Position numbers and translations under genes: made by a program
DNA from: an uncultured Bacteroidales bacterium
Lineage (GTDB): Bacteria; Bacteroidota; Bacteroidia; Bacteroidales; UBA932
Direction: 5' to 3'
Length of the DNA stretch: 6,934 nt
Assembly: GCA_900546395.1 (NCBI GenBank)
Contig: URDD01000102.1
Span: 1-6,934, forward strand
Shown: positions 1-5,688 of the stretch, one piece after another
Numbering within the stretch: position 1 is the stretch's first letter
Layout: each line of letters starts with the position of its first letter
The notes under the pieces: generated by a model
Database searches by the model: none
Seen by the model: the letters and a program-made list of their open reading frames with translations, nothing else
What the model was told of the DNA's origin: nothing

Positions 1-1434
1 CATCTCCATAGCGGCTTTCCTGTCCTGATATGTATACTTGAGCTGAAATGCCACTATGCCAAGTGTGGCCGCCATCAAGACTGTGGTAGTCCTCATCCAT
101 ACCGGAACAAGCTGTGCTTGTGATTCCGCACCAGCACACCATTCTCCTGGCCTCGCAGCTCCACATGAGACTCCGAGAAGTATGGTATAGAGCACAGCAA
201 GAGGCTGAACTGACAGCGGATAGGAGAAAAAAGCGAAGACAGCCGCTGCCGATGCCCCATAGGCAAAAACGCTGCCGGACTTCACGAGTGCCGATACGGA
301 AAATCCAGCAATACATAGGACAAGGATAAGACCGGGCAGTCCAGTTTCAATTCCGACTTTAAGATATTCATTGAAGGCATATTCAGGACAGCCTGCGACA
401 CGCTGTTCCCACACTCCTCTTTCCCCGTCCCTAAAATACGCCTCTTGAGCCTCCCCGTAGGCCCCCAAGGATGTACCTGGTCCATATCCGGTAAGAGGTA
501 AAGAAGCAACTGTACGAATTTCGATATTCCACATATGCAGCCGTCCAAGGGCAGAATCCTTTTTCAGCATAAAGACGCCGCCAACAGCAGCAAGTATGGC
601 GACAGCGAGTGCGGCCACTACCACCCTGCGGCATCTTAACCTTTGCCAAAGATGCGTCTCACGACAGGCATACAGTAAAAGGGCAAGGCACAAGGCAAGC
701 CATCCCGCCCGGCTCCTGGTAGCCGGGAGCACCATGAAACCAAGCACGGCCGCGACTGAAGCGACAGCAAAGGGAATGAACCTCAGCAATATCCATCTCA
801 AGTAGGCACTTCCGTATATCTGTCCGGGACGTATCCCTGCAATGCCTTTCAGGAACGGCTTCGATATCAGCCCCATCAGATACCAGTGTCTGAGTGCATA
901 TGACGCCGAGACGGACATCAGCACTGCAATGAAACCGCCGTACGGTCCGGGATTCGAGAAACTCCCCGTCATCCCGAAAGCGGCATGTCCCGACGGACGA
1001 TGCCCGAATACCTGCGACAGACCACTTACGGATTCCATCAGCAGCCATATGCAGAGCATAGCCATAAGAAACGTTTTCCAGCCACGCCCTCTGATGGATG
1101 ACAAAACCTTTATGCTAAACCAGAGTAGCACGTACGGACACACCTCCTCCAGAGCAGCTTTTGACACCTCACTTTTCGCCCCTATATATGCGGATAAGGA
1201 ATAGGTGCCCGCCATCAGGAGAAGCACTAAGTCAACAGATCCCCACCTAACCTTCTTCAATGAAAGCAGGGTCAATGACAGGGCCGGGACAGACAGCAGT
1301 ACCGTATAATGCATCAGTACGTCTGTCCTGTATGAAGTCATGTCGCCGTCTGAGGCATGGCACAACAGCAGGACCAGCAGCACACACGATGCCGCTGTCA
1401 ATACCGACCTGGATATGTAAACTGCTCTTCCCAT
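1..1434 (-). CDS. O-antigen ligase (Wzy_C) family multi-pass membrane protein, 3' end outside window
   Basis: One open frame of 478 codons runs from ATG at 1434 to the window edge with no stop; an in-frame TAA two codons upstream fixes the start. The product is strongly hydrophobic, with roughly ten or more membrane segments (for example about residues 8-25, 42-60, 119-137, 219-238, 272-289, 390-410). Wzy_C/WaaL-like landmarks appear in order: TGSFSNPGPYGGF (156-168), TRSRAGW (239-245), a GR..MW element (297-302), PLTGYGPGT (313-321), and PEYAFNEYL (350-358) followed by ETGLPGL. Family members act in the inner membrane, moving lipid-linked glycans onto lipid A, other glycans or proteins; the acceptor here is unknown. 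The usual HN of the catalytic-loop motif is FN. It lies 95 bp downstream of a propeller lipoprotein and is the last gene visible. It is much more GC-rich than the genes at the right end. The missing C-terminus may carry further domains. Family assignment is confident, function is not. Confidence 0.9.
   Translation of the reverse strand, partial: MGRAVYISRSVLTAASCVLLVLLLCHASDGDMTSYRTDVLMHYTVLLSVPALSLTLLSLKKVRWGSVDLVLLLMAGTYSLSAYIGAKSEVSKAALEEVCPYVLLWFSIKVLSSIRGRGWKTFLMAMLCIWLLMESVSGLSQVFGHRPSGHAAFGMTGSFSNPGPYGGFIAVLMSVSASYALRHWYLMGLISKPFLKGIAGIRPGQIYGSAYLRWILLRFIPFAVASVAAVLGFMVLPATRSRAGWLALCLALLLYACRETHLWQRLRCRRVVVAALAVAILAAVGGVFMLKKDSALGRLHMWNIEIRTVASLPLTGYGPGTSLGAYGEAQEAYFRDGERGVWEQRVAGCPEYAFNEYLKVGIETGLPGLILVLCIAGFSVSALVKSGSVFAYGASAAAVFAFFSYPLSVQPLAVLYTILLGVSCGAARPGEWCAGAESQAQLVPVWMRTTTVLMAATLGIVAFQLKYTYQDRKAAMEM
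613..699 (-). repeat. Ligase internal segment duplicated in the chimeric gene (donor-like copy)
   Basis: This stretch, encoding about ligase residues 246-274, aligns without gaps to 2811-2897. I count 70 of 87 identical bases, including a 17-base exact run (664-680 with 2862-2878). It encodes a membrane segment followed by an arginine-rich stretch. Confidence 0.88.
1371..1404 (-). repeat. Ligase 5' coding segment duplicated at the start of the chimeric gene
   Basis: It matches 2891-2924 at 33 of 34 bases, with an exact 29-base run (1376-1404 with 2896-2924). It encodes the shared peptide VLTAASCVLLVL (residues 11-22 in both proteins). The two copies are 1520 bp apart, the same as the distance between the two starts (2954 and 1434). 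Confidence 0.92.
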
Positions 1435-1529
1435 ATTTTACCGATGCACCATTGCCCTGACATAACAAATAGAACATCAGGAAAAGGTAATCACAGAAAT
1501 GGAACTTTAAAAATATCCTATAACAATAG
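1435..1529 (-). other. 95-bp leader before the ligase gene with a weak hairpin
   Basis: This is the longest non-coding gap in the window. On the transcribed strand it contains CCTGA and TCAGG (1477-1481 and 1456-1460), a 5-bp perfect stem that two G-T pairs could extend, with a loop of 12-16 nt. No U-run follows, so it does not look like an intrinsic terminator. TCTATTTG inside the loop differs at one position from the Bacteroides -7 consensus TAnnTTTG, but I see no convincing -33 partner. The hairpin could modulate ligase expression or be chance. Confidence 0.25.
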
Positions 1530-2564
1530 TCAATATCTGTATATAAGTATATACTCATCACTCAACTCAGGATTCACCCCATAAATTATCCGGTTTTCTT
1601 CATCGACTGCAATATACGCAACAGGAACTTCAAGGCTCAATATTTCTACAAGCCTACCATCCCATGAATATATTTCCACTATAGATGAATGACGCTTCTC
1701 TGTCTCGTCAAGGCGTCTTCCTGAGTAAAGAGCATATATATTGTCCCGGCAAGCATACATATTCTCGTAATAGATAGTGTTCCTGTCTATACTGAATTCC
1801 GTATCCGTATCATCTCCATACAGATGAAAACGGGGAGCTGACTCCGCTCCAGTACTTGACACCATACATATTCTGCCATCTTTCACTTCTCCGAATTCTA
1901 TCCTGTCTATCATAAAGTAACTCCGCGCGAATCTGTTTCCTGATGAAGAAATCATATAGTCATCAAAAACTGTATAATAATCATGACCCAGTTTCCAGGG
2001 AAGAGTGTAGAATGTATTGTGAATACTGTCTTTCCTTCCTGAAACGGAACTCCAGAGTTCTGTCATTCCCCTCTTGTACCCCTGATGCTTGACCAGGTAA
2101 AGGGAATCCCCCATCCGATTAAGCTCCCAGAAAAACCTATCGTTGTCCGGAGAACGGAATATATCCCTGTAAACGAGTTCTGCCGACGTATCTGTGACTC
2201 TGTAGTACACGAGTTTGTCATTGCCGTGATCTCTGAAGCCCAATATATTGCCTGGAGTATTCTTGATAACTGACGGCATCATGCTTTCCTCCGGACCTCT
2301 ACCTCTTCTGGCAAAACTATACAGGAATTCAAGTTCCGGAATAGAATACACAAAGTAAAAGTCATCGACTCCGTCACTTCCGTTCTGCAACACAATATAG
2401 TCCTCAAGCTTTATGATATTGTTTATATGCAGTATCGCTGATATCTTTACTGTGTCTGCTTCGATACACCTGGCCGCTTCTAACAGCCTATCCGCGCGTC
2501 TTCCCCTATCGCATGAAATGACGGAAAAGACGATTGTCAATATAATTATGCAGTTCCTCCACAT
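1530..2564 (-). CDS. TolB-like six-bladed beta-propeller lipoprotein
   Basis: A 344-residue protein with a lipoprotein signal: a short hydrophobic N-terminus ending in the lipobox VISC, with the lipidated cysteine at residue 18. There is no acidic export signal of the Bacteroidetes surface-lipoprotein type right after the cysteine (DRGRR follows), so a periplasm-facing anchor is the simpler guess. The mature part resembles the TolB-like/BF3164-type propellers of Bacteroidales: a YSIPELEF strand, then a GRGPEE turn (about 93-98), repeated short beta-strand blocks with W and Y, and a C-terminal strand with the pattern SWDGRLVEIL and a closing ILIYRY that would seal the last blade. Propellers of this kind are generally binding scaffolds; the ligand here is unknown. 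It follows the chimeric NVEALA gene by 30 bp and precedes the ligase gene by 95 bp. Fold assignment is good; its pairing with the peptide is inferred from position. Confidence 0.88.
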   Translation of the reverse strand: MWRNCIIILTIVFSVISCDRGRRADRLLEAARCIEADTVKISAILHINNIIKLEDYIVLQNGSDGVDDFYFVYSIPELEFLYSFARRGRGPEESMMPSVIKNTPGNILGFRDHGNDKLVYYRVTDTSAELVYRDIFRSPDNDRFFWELNRMGDSLYLVKHQGYKRGMTELWSSVSGRKDSIHNTFYTLPWKLGHDYYTVFDDYMISSSGNRFARSYFMIDRIEFGEVKDGRICMVSSTGAESAPRFHLYGDDTDTEFSIDRNTIYYENMYACRDNIYALYSGRRLDETEKRHSSIVEIYSWDGRLVEILSLEVPVAYIAVDEENRIIYGVNPELSDEYILIYRY

Positions 2565-2567
2565 ATC

Positions 2568-2591
2568 ATTCTAAACGTAACTACTTAGAAT
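2568..2591 (-). other. 7-bp inverted repeat just ahead of the lipoprotein start
   Basis: ATTCTAA (2568-2574) and TTAGAAT (2585-2591) form a perfect inverted repeat around a 10-nt loop. It lies between the chimeric gene's stop and the ATG at 2564. In the mRNA the stem would end three bases before that start codon, where it could cover the ribosome-binding region. Only one of the seven pairs is G-C, so the stem is weak and may be chance. Confidence 0.25.
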
Positions 2592-2594
2592 TTT

Positions 2595-2954
2595 TCAGTC
2601 GCACCACTTTTTGCACCTTCCAACGTACCTGTGACACATACAATCCATTCCTCCGCCAGTACTTCCAGTCCAGGTCAAGCATGCCCCAGGACAAGAGTAC
2701 CCTCCCTCATTCCTTGCCAGTGCCTCCACATTGGCATTGAAAAGATCTGACATAGAGTTTCTTTCGTTGTTTACGTAAACAAAAGCTGAAACCGCTGCTG
2801 CCGCGAGCACGGTCACTTCCATCCTGCAGTATCTTAACCTTGACCAGAAATGCATTTCATAACAGGCATACAGTAAAATAGCAAGGCACAGGACAAGCAG
2901 CACACACGATGCCGCTGTCAATACAAATCTTAATATGTCATTCACCCTTTCCAA
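2595..2954 (-). CDS. Chimeric NVEALA peptide gene fused to remnants of a ligase gene
   Basis: A 119-codon frame in three parts. Residues 1-22 match the start of the downstream ligase (VLTAASCVLLVL is identical). Residues 23-48 match ligase residues 249-274 at 16 of 26 positions. From V49 it is an NVEALA leader (AVSAFVYVNNE, then MSDLFNANVEALARNE), followed by a tail of about 36 residues with six cysteines, two of them in DCMC. The longest form starts with TTG at 2954, where the ligase has ATG. Internal ATGs at 2855 and 2822 would give 86- and 75-residue peptides, matching the family's 75-88. The 2855 start also leaves arginines ahead of the hydrophobic segment, as a signal peptide needs. The frame is open throughout, so the peptide part may still be made. 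It sits 35 bp after one TolB-like lipoprotein gene and 30 bp before another. The true start is unresolved. Confidence 0.8.
   Translation of the reverse strand: MERVNDILRFVLTAASCVLLVLCLAILLYACYEMHFWSRLRYCRMEVTVLAAAAVSAFVYVNNERNSMSDLFNANVEALARNEGGYSCPGACLTWTGSTGGGMDCMCHRYVGRCKKWCD
2707..2810 (-). repeat. NVEALA leader repeat, copy in the chimeric gene
   Basis: It aligns without gaps to 4222-4325, with 98 of 104 bases identical by my count, including exact runs of 38 bases (2707-2744) and 41 bases (2746-2786). Similarity to the leader stops abruptly near 2810, at a GCGAG shared with the ligase gene. On the other side it stops after the codons for RNE, where the variable tail begins. Confidence 0.93.
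2811..2897 (-). repeat. Ligase-derived internal segment inside the chimeric gene
   Basis: Ungapped counterpart of 613-699, 70 of 87 bases identical. Most differences change amino acids (about 10 of 26 residues differ), suggesting relaxed constraint on this part. It abuts the ligase 5' segment near 2891-2898, where both ligase regions share a short TTG/TGCC-like microhomology. Confidence 0.88.
2891..2924 (-). repeat. Ligase 5' segment at the start of the chimeric gene
   Basis: Counterpart of 1371-1404, differing at one base. Weaker similarity continues to the start codon: ATG GGA AGA in the ligase against TTG GAA AGG here, with ACATAT preserved in both. The chimeric frame therefore begins exactly where a ligase gene would. 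Confidence 0.92.
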
Positions 2955-2989
2955 TACTAAATACCATTCTCTTTATACTCTCGTCCAGC

Positions 2990-4063
2990 TCAATGAAAGA
3001 GGATTCCACTATATTTCCTTATTATTTCTCTTTCTCTGTCCAGCGTATATAATGTTCCGCTGCTGACATCAATGTCAAACACATCCGCCGGACACGGCAA
3101 GTCCAGTTTCGCAACAGGATTCCCTGTCCAGTCAAAAATCAATATTTCAGGATTGTTTTTCAAAAGGTTCATTTCCTCATACATCTTTCCGCCATCATAC
3201 ATTACTGCAAAAAAATCATCATAAATATTCAATCTTGTAAAAGTCTCTCTCAGACCGGTCAAGCCCCTTTGGAAAACATCGTTTATATTATCAACCCTGC
3301 TCCCATAGCATATAGCCCTTTCGAATTGACGGTCAAGAGAATATAGATATATGGTATTAAGCATTAACGAAGCTTCCACAACCACATCCCTGTCCTTATT
3401 ATAACGCGAAAATGACGATAGGATATTAAACATATATCCGTCTCCTTTTACAGGGATGGACAGAGTGTTCAATTTATCCATAGAACCTGTTGTCTCCCTC
3501 TTGCCTGATGCAAGAAGATAGCGTTCCTGCCTGCTGGCGTCACCGCTGACATTTCGGCATATAAAGGTCGAATCATTGACATATAGAGTATAAAATGAAT
3601 TTACCGGAACAGAATCAGCCAGTATTTCTATATCTGGATAGTCTTCATCATACAAATCATCCGGACTCCAGCATAGTAAGCTACCTTTATTGTCACTATG
3701 GACAAGGCAGGTTTTCCCATTTCGGCTGACCTTATTTACAGTACTGAAGAACGGCATATACAACACTTCTCCAAAAGCATTGCCCCGCCGGAGAAAATCT
3801 TTTGAGGCCATCCCCGTTCTAAGATTTATACTTGAAATAAACCCACTCTGATTCTGCGATGAAAGGAGCAGCAAAGTATCACATATCATCAAATCCTGAA
3901 TCCCGATTTTGCCAAAATCAATTGCAGAACCTTCTGTCAATTCGTACGAATGGGGAAAGTTTTCCACATAGACAATATCATCAAACGGCAACTGGAGTGC
4001 CGACTGGCGGCACCCCGAATAAAAAACAACAGATAATATTATCAGAATTATTCTTTTAAACAT
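2990..4063 (-). CDS. TolB-like six-bladed beta-propeller lipoprotein
   Basis: A 357-residue predicted lipoprotein: basic start MFKR, hydrophobic stretch, lipobox YSGC with the lipidated cysteine at residue 18. The mature region fits the TolB-like/BF3164-type propeller: an early SAIDFGKIGIQDLMICDTLLLL strand region (about 46-67), an RRGNAFGEVLYMPFF turn (92-106) where relatives have GRGPNE, and a C-terminal FDWTGNPVAKL strand followed by a GTLYTL...IIRKY closing strand. It belongs to the same subfamily as the protein at 1530-2564 but is clearly diverged from it. It begins 28 bp after an NVEALA gene and ends 35 bp before the chimeric gene, which opens with ligase sequence; both subfamily members are thus followed by a ligase start. 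Several D-S/T-hydrophobic triplets (for example D62-T-L) fit the Bacteroidetes O-glycosylation sequon. Binding partner unknown. Confidence 0.88.
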   Translation of the reverse strand: MFKRIILIILSVVFYSGCRQSALQLPFDDIVYVENFPHSYELTEGSAIDFGKIGIQDLMICDTLLLLSSQNQSGFISSINLRTGMASKDFLRRGNAFGEVLYMPFFSTVNKVSRNGKTCLVHSDNKGSLLCWSPDDLYDEDYPDIEILADSVPVNSFYTLYVNDSTFICRNVSGDASRQERYLLASGKRETTGSMDKLNTLSIPVKGDGYMFNILSSFSRYNKDRDVVVEASLMLNTIYLYSLDRQFERAICYGSRVDNINDVFQRGLTGLRETFTRLNIYDDFFAVMYDGGKMYEEMNLLKNNPEILIFDWTGNPVAKLDLPCPADVFDIDVSSGTLYTLDREREIIRKYSGILFH

Positions 4064-4091
4064 ACCGAAAATATCATTTAGCTAGTATGTG

Positions 4092-4358
4092 TTAGTTATT
4101 ACATGTGTAAGAAGGGGACCAGAAATGAGGCTTACCTGGGACAAAACAACATGTCGGACAATATTTTACCTGCTGTCCGTCAGCACTTGTAATAGATTGG
4201 TAACAAACATCACCACCACTTTCATTCCTTGCCAGTGCCTCCACATTGGCATTGAAAAGGTCTGACATAGAGTTTCTTTCGTTGTTTACGTAAACAAAAG
4301 CCGAAACCGATGCAGCTACGAGCACTGCTCCTGCTGCAAGTTGAAGTTTGGTCTTCAT
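4092..4358 (-). CDS. NVEALA family small secreted or membrane peptide, five-cysteine tail
   Basis: An 88-residue peptide of the NVEALA family (PF14055 as I recall it), defined mainly by its motif and found in Bacteroidetes. Residues 1-24 are a signal or anchor: MKTK, then a hydrophobic Ala/Val-rich segment ending FVYV. A linker leads to MSDLFNANVEALARNE, which carries the family motif. The remaining ~45 residues are unique to this copy, rich in polar and aromatic residues, with five cysteines, two adjacent (CPTCC). Even spacing suggests disulfides or metal binding, which is inference. The ATG at 4358 lies 14 bp after the preceding lipoprotein stop, inside a block (TTTAAGTT before ATG) also found before the copy at 5627. 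It probably forms a pair with the lipoprotein gene 28 bp downstream. The role of the family is not established. Confidence 0.9.
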   Translation of the reverse strand: MKTKLQLAAGAVLVAASVSAFVYVNNERNSMSDLFNANVEALARNESGGDVCYQSITSADGQQVKYCPTCCFVPGKPHFWSPSYTCNN

Positions 4359-4366
4359 AACTTAAA
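4222..4366 (-). repeat. NVEALA leader repeat, copy 2 (includes upstream TTTAAGTT)
   Basis: Positions 4234-4366 align without gaps to 5503-5635 at about 122 of 133 bases, with a 47-base exact run (4320-4366 with 5589-5635) that crosses the start codon into the untranslated leader. Positions 4222-4325 match 2707-2810 at 98 of 104. The conserved block ends where the variable tail begins. Confidence 0.93.
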
Positions 4367-4372
4367 AAGCAT

Positions 4373-5392
4373 TTAAATCTGCAATTGCTTAACAGTATAA
4401 AAATCTTCAGCATCATCCACATAATGGGCTATAAAATATAGATTTCCGTCATAGACAGACAAAAGATTTCCATATGCGAAAGACCCCATCGTGAAACTCA
4501 TAATTCTTTCACCGGTTTTTCCTGCAATCCTATAAAGACTGCAAAAACGATTTTCATCTGAGAGCATATCTCCGTCTTTAATATACTTGCCTTCAGATGT
4601 CAAGATATAAAAACTATCATCCCGATTGAATAACATCAAGGTATATGAGTTTGCGTATCTATACAACGATTGCTTATTATTATCTAATTCACTGTCTATA
4701 CTCTCTACCTTAAACGTATCAGAATATAAAGAAGCCACAGGCTCAGAGCCTGCCCTACTACAAGAATATTTCATAACAGACAGCTTGTCCATCGGTAAAA
4801 AGTACAAATCTCCATCTTTATAGCATAATGGAGCTGCCGACATCCATCCAAGAAGTACTTTGTGAGCAAATGTCGGGGTTCCAATGCTTTCTGAAACCTC
4901 CATTGAAGCCGTATCATAGATTTCTACAATGTGGTCATCTTTTAGTCCAGCTGGATAAATGAAAATACAATCTCCCGCAGGGAGAAAATCCCTAATTGCT
5001 GATTTATAAGAATAGTATTTTATGAAATTTCCCTTTATATCATAAACTACAAAACGCATATTCATTGCACTCCAGACATATATCAGATTTCCATCAGTAC
5101 GCACAATCATCGGCATCAGATATTCTTTATCAGAATTACCGCTTGTTCCTATTTTAAATAGTCTGCGTCCGCTCATATCATACAAATAGACCTGTTCCTC
5201 AGTACACAATACAAAAGATTCTTTATCAACTACAGCAAAACTGTTCAATCTTCCAAGTACTTCTTCGTCAGACTTCTGGACAATTCTGCAAATAGTCTCA
5301 GAAGGTGCTTCCACTACTGTACTTTCCGGTCTTGAACAAGACCAGAAAGTACATATAAGTAATACCAATATATATTTCAACAGTAAAAACAT
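4373..5392 (-). CDS. Six-bladed beta-propeller lipoprotein
   Basis: The frame is open from 5521, but ATG at 5392 is the better start. It gives 339 residues opening directly with a lipoprotein signal (MFLLLKYILVLLICTFWSC, lipidated cysteine 19) and sits 7 bp after the stop of the NVEALA gene; the longer form would overlap that gene by over 120 bp and bury the signal. The mature part shows propeller blades: VYLYDMSGRRLFKIG (68-82) followed by a GNSDKEYLMP turn (85-94), then RFVVYDIKGNFIKYY (113-127) and HIVEIYD (154-160). It resembles the six-bladed propeller proteins common in Bacteroidales (DUF5128/BF3164-like), with a degenerate version of the GRGPGEY turn. It probably faces the periplasm. 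Base composition is AT-rich relative to the ligase gene. The next NVEALA gene starts 14 bp downstream. Ligand and role are unknown. Confidence 0.87.
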   Translation of the reverse strand: MFLLLKYILVLLICTFWSCSRPESTVVEAPSETICRIVQKSDEEVLGRLNSFAVVDKESFVLCTEEQVYLYDMSGRRLFKIGTSGNSDKEYLMPMIVRTDGNLIYVWSAMNMRFVVYDIKGNFIKYYSYKSAIRDFLPAGDCIFIYPAGLKDDHIVEIYDTASMEVSESIGTPTFAHKVLLGWMSAAPLCYKDGDLYFLPMDKLSVMKYSCSRAGSEPVASLYSDTFKVESIDSELDNNKQSLYRYANSYTLMLFNRDDSFYILTSEGKYIKDGDMLSDENRFCSLYRIAGKTGERIMSFTMGSFAYGNLLSVYDGNLYFIAHYVDDAEDFYTVKQLQI

Positions 5393-5399
5393 GGGATTA

Positions 5400-5627
5400 T
5401 CAAATACAGTTACTACTTCCTCCCTTTGTACAGTTAAATCCGCCATCCGGTCTATCATATCTATACCAGATATTATCCTCATAGTCTGATTCTGAATTAG
5501 TAAGTGCCTCCACATTGGCATTGAAAAGGTCTGACATGGAGTTCTTTTCGTTGTTCACGTAAACGAAAGCTGAAACCGCTGCTGCCGTGAGCACTGCTCC
5601 TGCTGCAAGTTGAAGTTTGGTCTTCAT
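5400..5627 (-). CDS. NVEALA family small peptide with a two-cysteine tail
   Basis: A 75-residue peptide. Residues 1-24 (MKTK plus an Ala/Val-rich hydrophobic stretch ending FVYV) form a signal or anchor; MSDLFNANVEAL (about 31-42) is the family motif. After it the sequence departs from its sister copies: TNSES, an acidic patch (SDYED), an aromatic run WYRY, then RPDGGFNC and a final NCI. It has only two cysteines, against five or six in the others, so at most one disulfide could form. The ATG is preceded by TTAAAAATTTAAGTT, whose last part is shared with the copy at 4358. A 61-bp gap separates it from the previous lipoprotein; I see no clear -7/-33 promoter or terminator in it. The partner lipoprotein starts 7 bp after its stop, which suggests coupled translation. 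Confidence 0.9.
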   Translation of the reverse strand: MKTKLQLAAGAVLTAAAVSAFVYVNNEKNSMSDLFNANVEALTNSESDYEDNIWYRYDRPDGGFNCTKGGSSNCI

Positions 5628-5635
5628 AACTTAAA
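5503..5635 (-). repeat. NVEALA leader repeat, copy 1
   Basis: Ungapped match to 4234-4366 (about 122 of 133 bases), covering the end of the untranslated leader, the start codon, the hydrophobic segment and the NVEAL block. Differences cluster in the Ala-rich hydrophobic stretch. Similarity stops after the NVEAL codons. Confidence 0.93.
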
Positions 5636-5688
5636 TTTTTAACTGTAGTATAATATTGATGCGTTAAAAACATTTGACTCTCGAACAA

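Noticed and set aside
1..1434. Several short minus-strand frames and plus-strand frames (for example 114-329, 596-805, 842-1204) suggesting a broken ligase or separate small genes
   Set aside because: Codon-by-codon reading from 1434 gives a single open frame to position 1 with all ligase motifs in order; the short frames are out-of-frame shadows, so there is no pseudogene here.
1456..1481. Intrinsic terminator between the lipoprotein and the ligase
   Set aside because: The stem is short with a long loop and is not followed by a U-run on the transcribed strand.
2938..2967. Ten-codon frame starting at ATG 2967 and ending within the chimeric gene's start region
   Set aside because: Too short to support as a gene and without recognisable features; it may only reflect chance ATG use near the degraded start.
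4373..5521. Longer 382-residue start for the second lipoprotein
   Set aside because: The extra 43 residues overlap the NVEALA gene in another frame and would place the lipoprotein signal internally; ATG at 5392 gives a normal lipobox.
2595..5627. Peptides as double-glycine-leader bacteriocins with a peptidase-ABC exporter
   Set aside because: There is no GG or GA cleavage motif, and no peptidase-containing ABC transporter or modification enzyme other than the ligase-like protein in the window. The hydrophobic N-terminus looks like a Sec signal or anchor.
2707..5635. Repeated blocks as a CRISPR array or insertion-sequence ends
   Set aside because: The repeats are over 100 bp, coding, about 1.3-1.5 kb apart, in direct orientation, with no transposase or short spacers.
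5628..5688. Promoter or terminator in the 61-bp gap before the NVEALA gene at 5627
   Set aside because: No convincing TAnnTTTG with a -33 TTTG element and no GC stem with a U-run; the gap is simply AT-rich.
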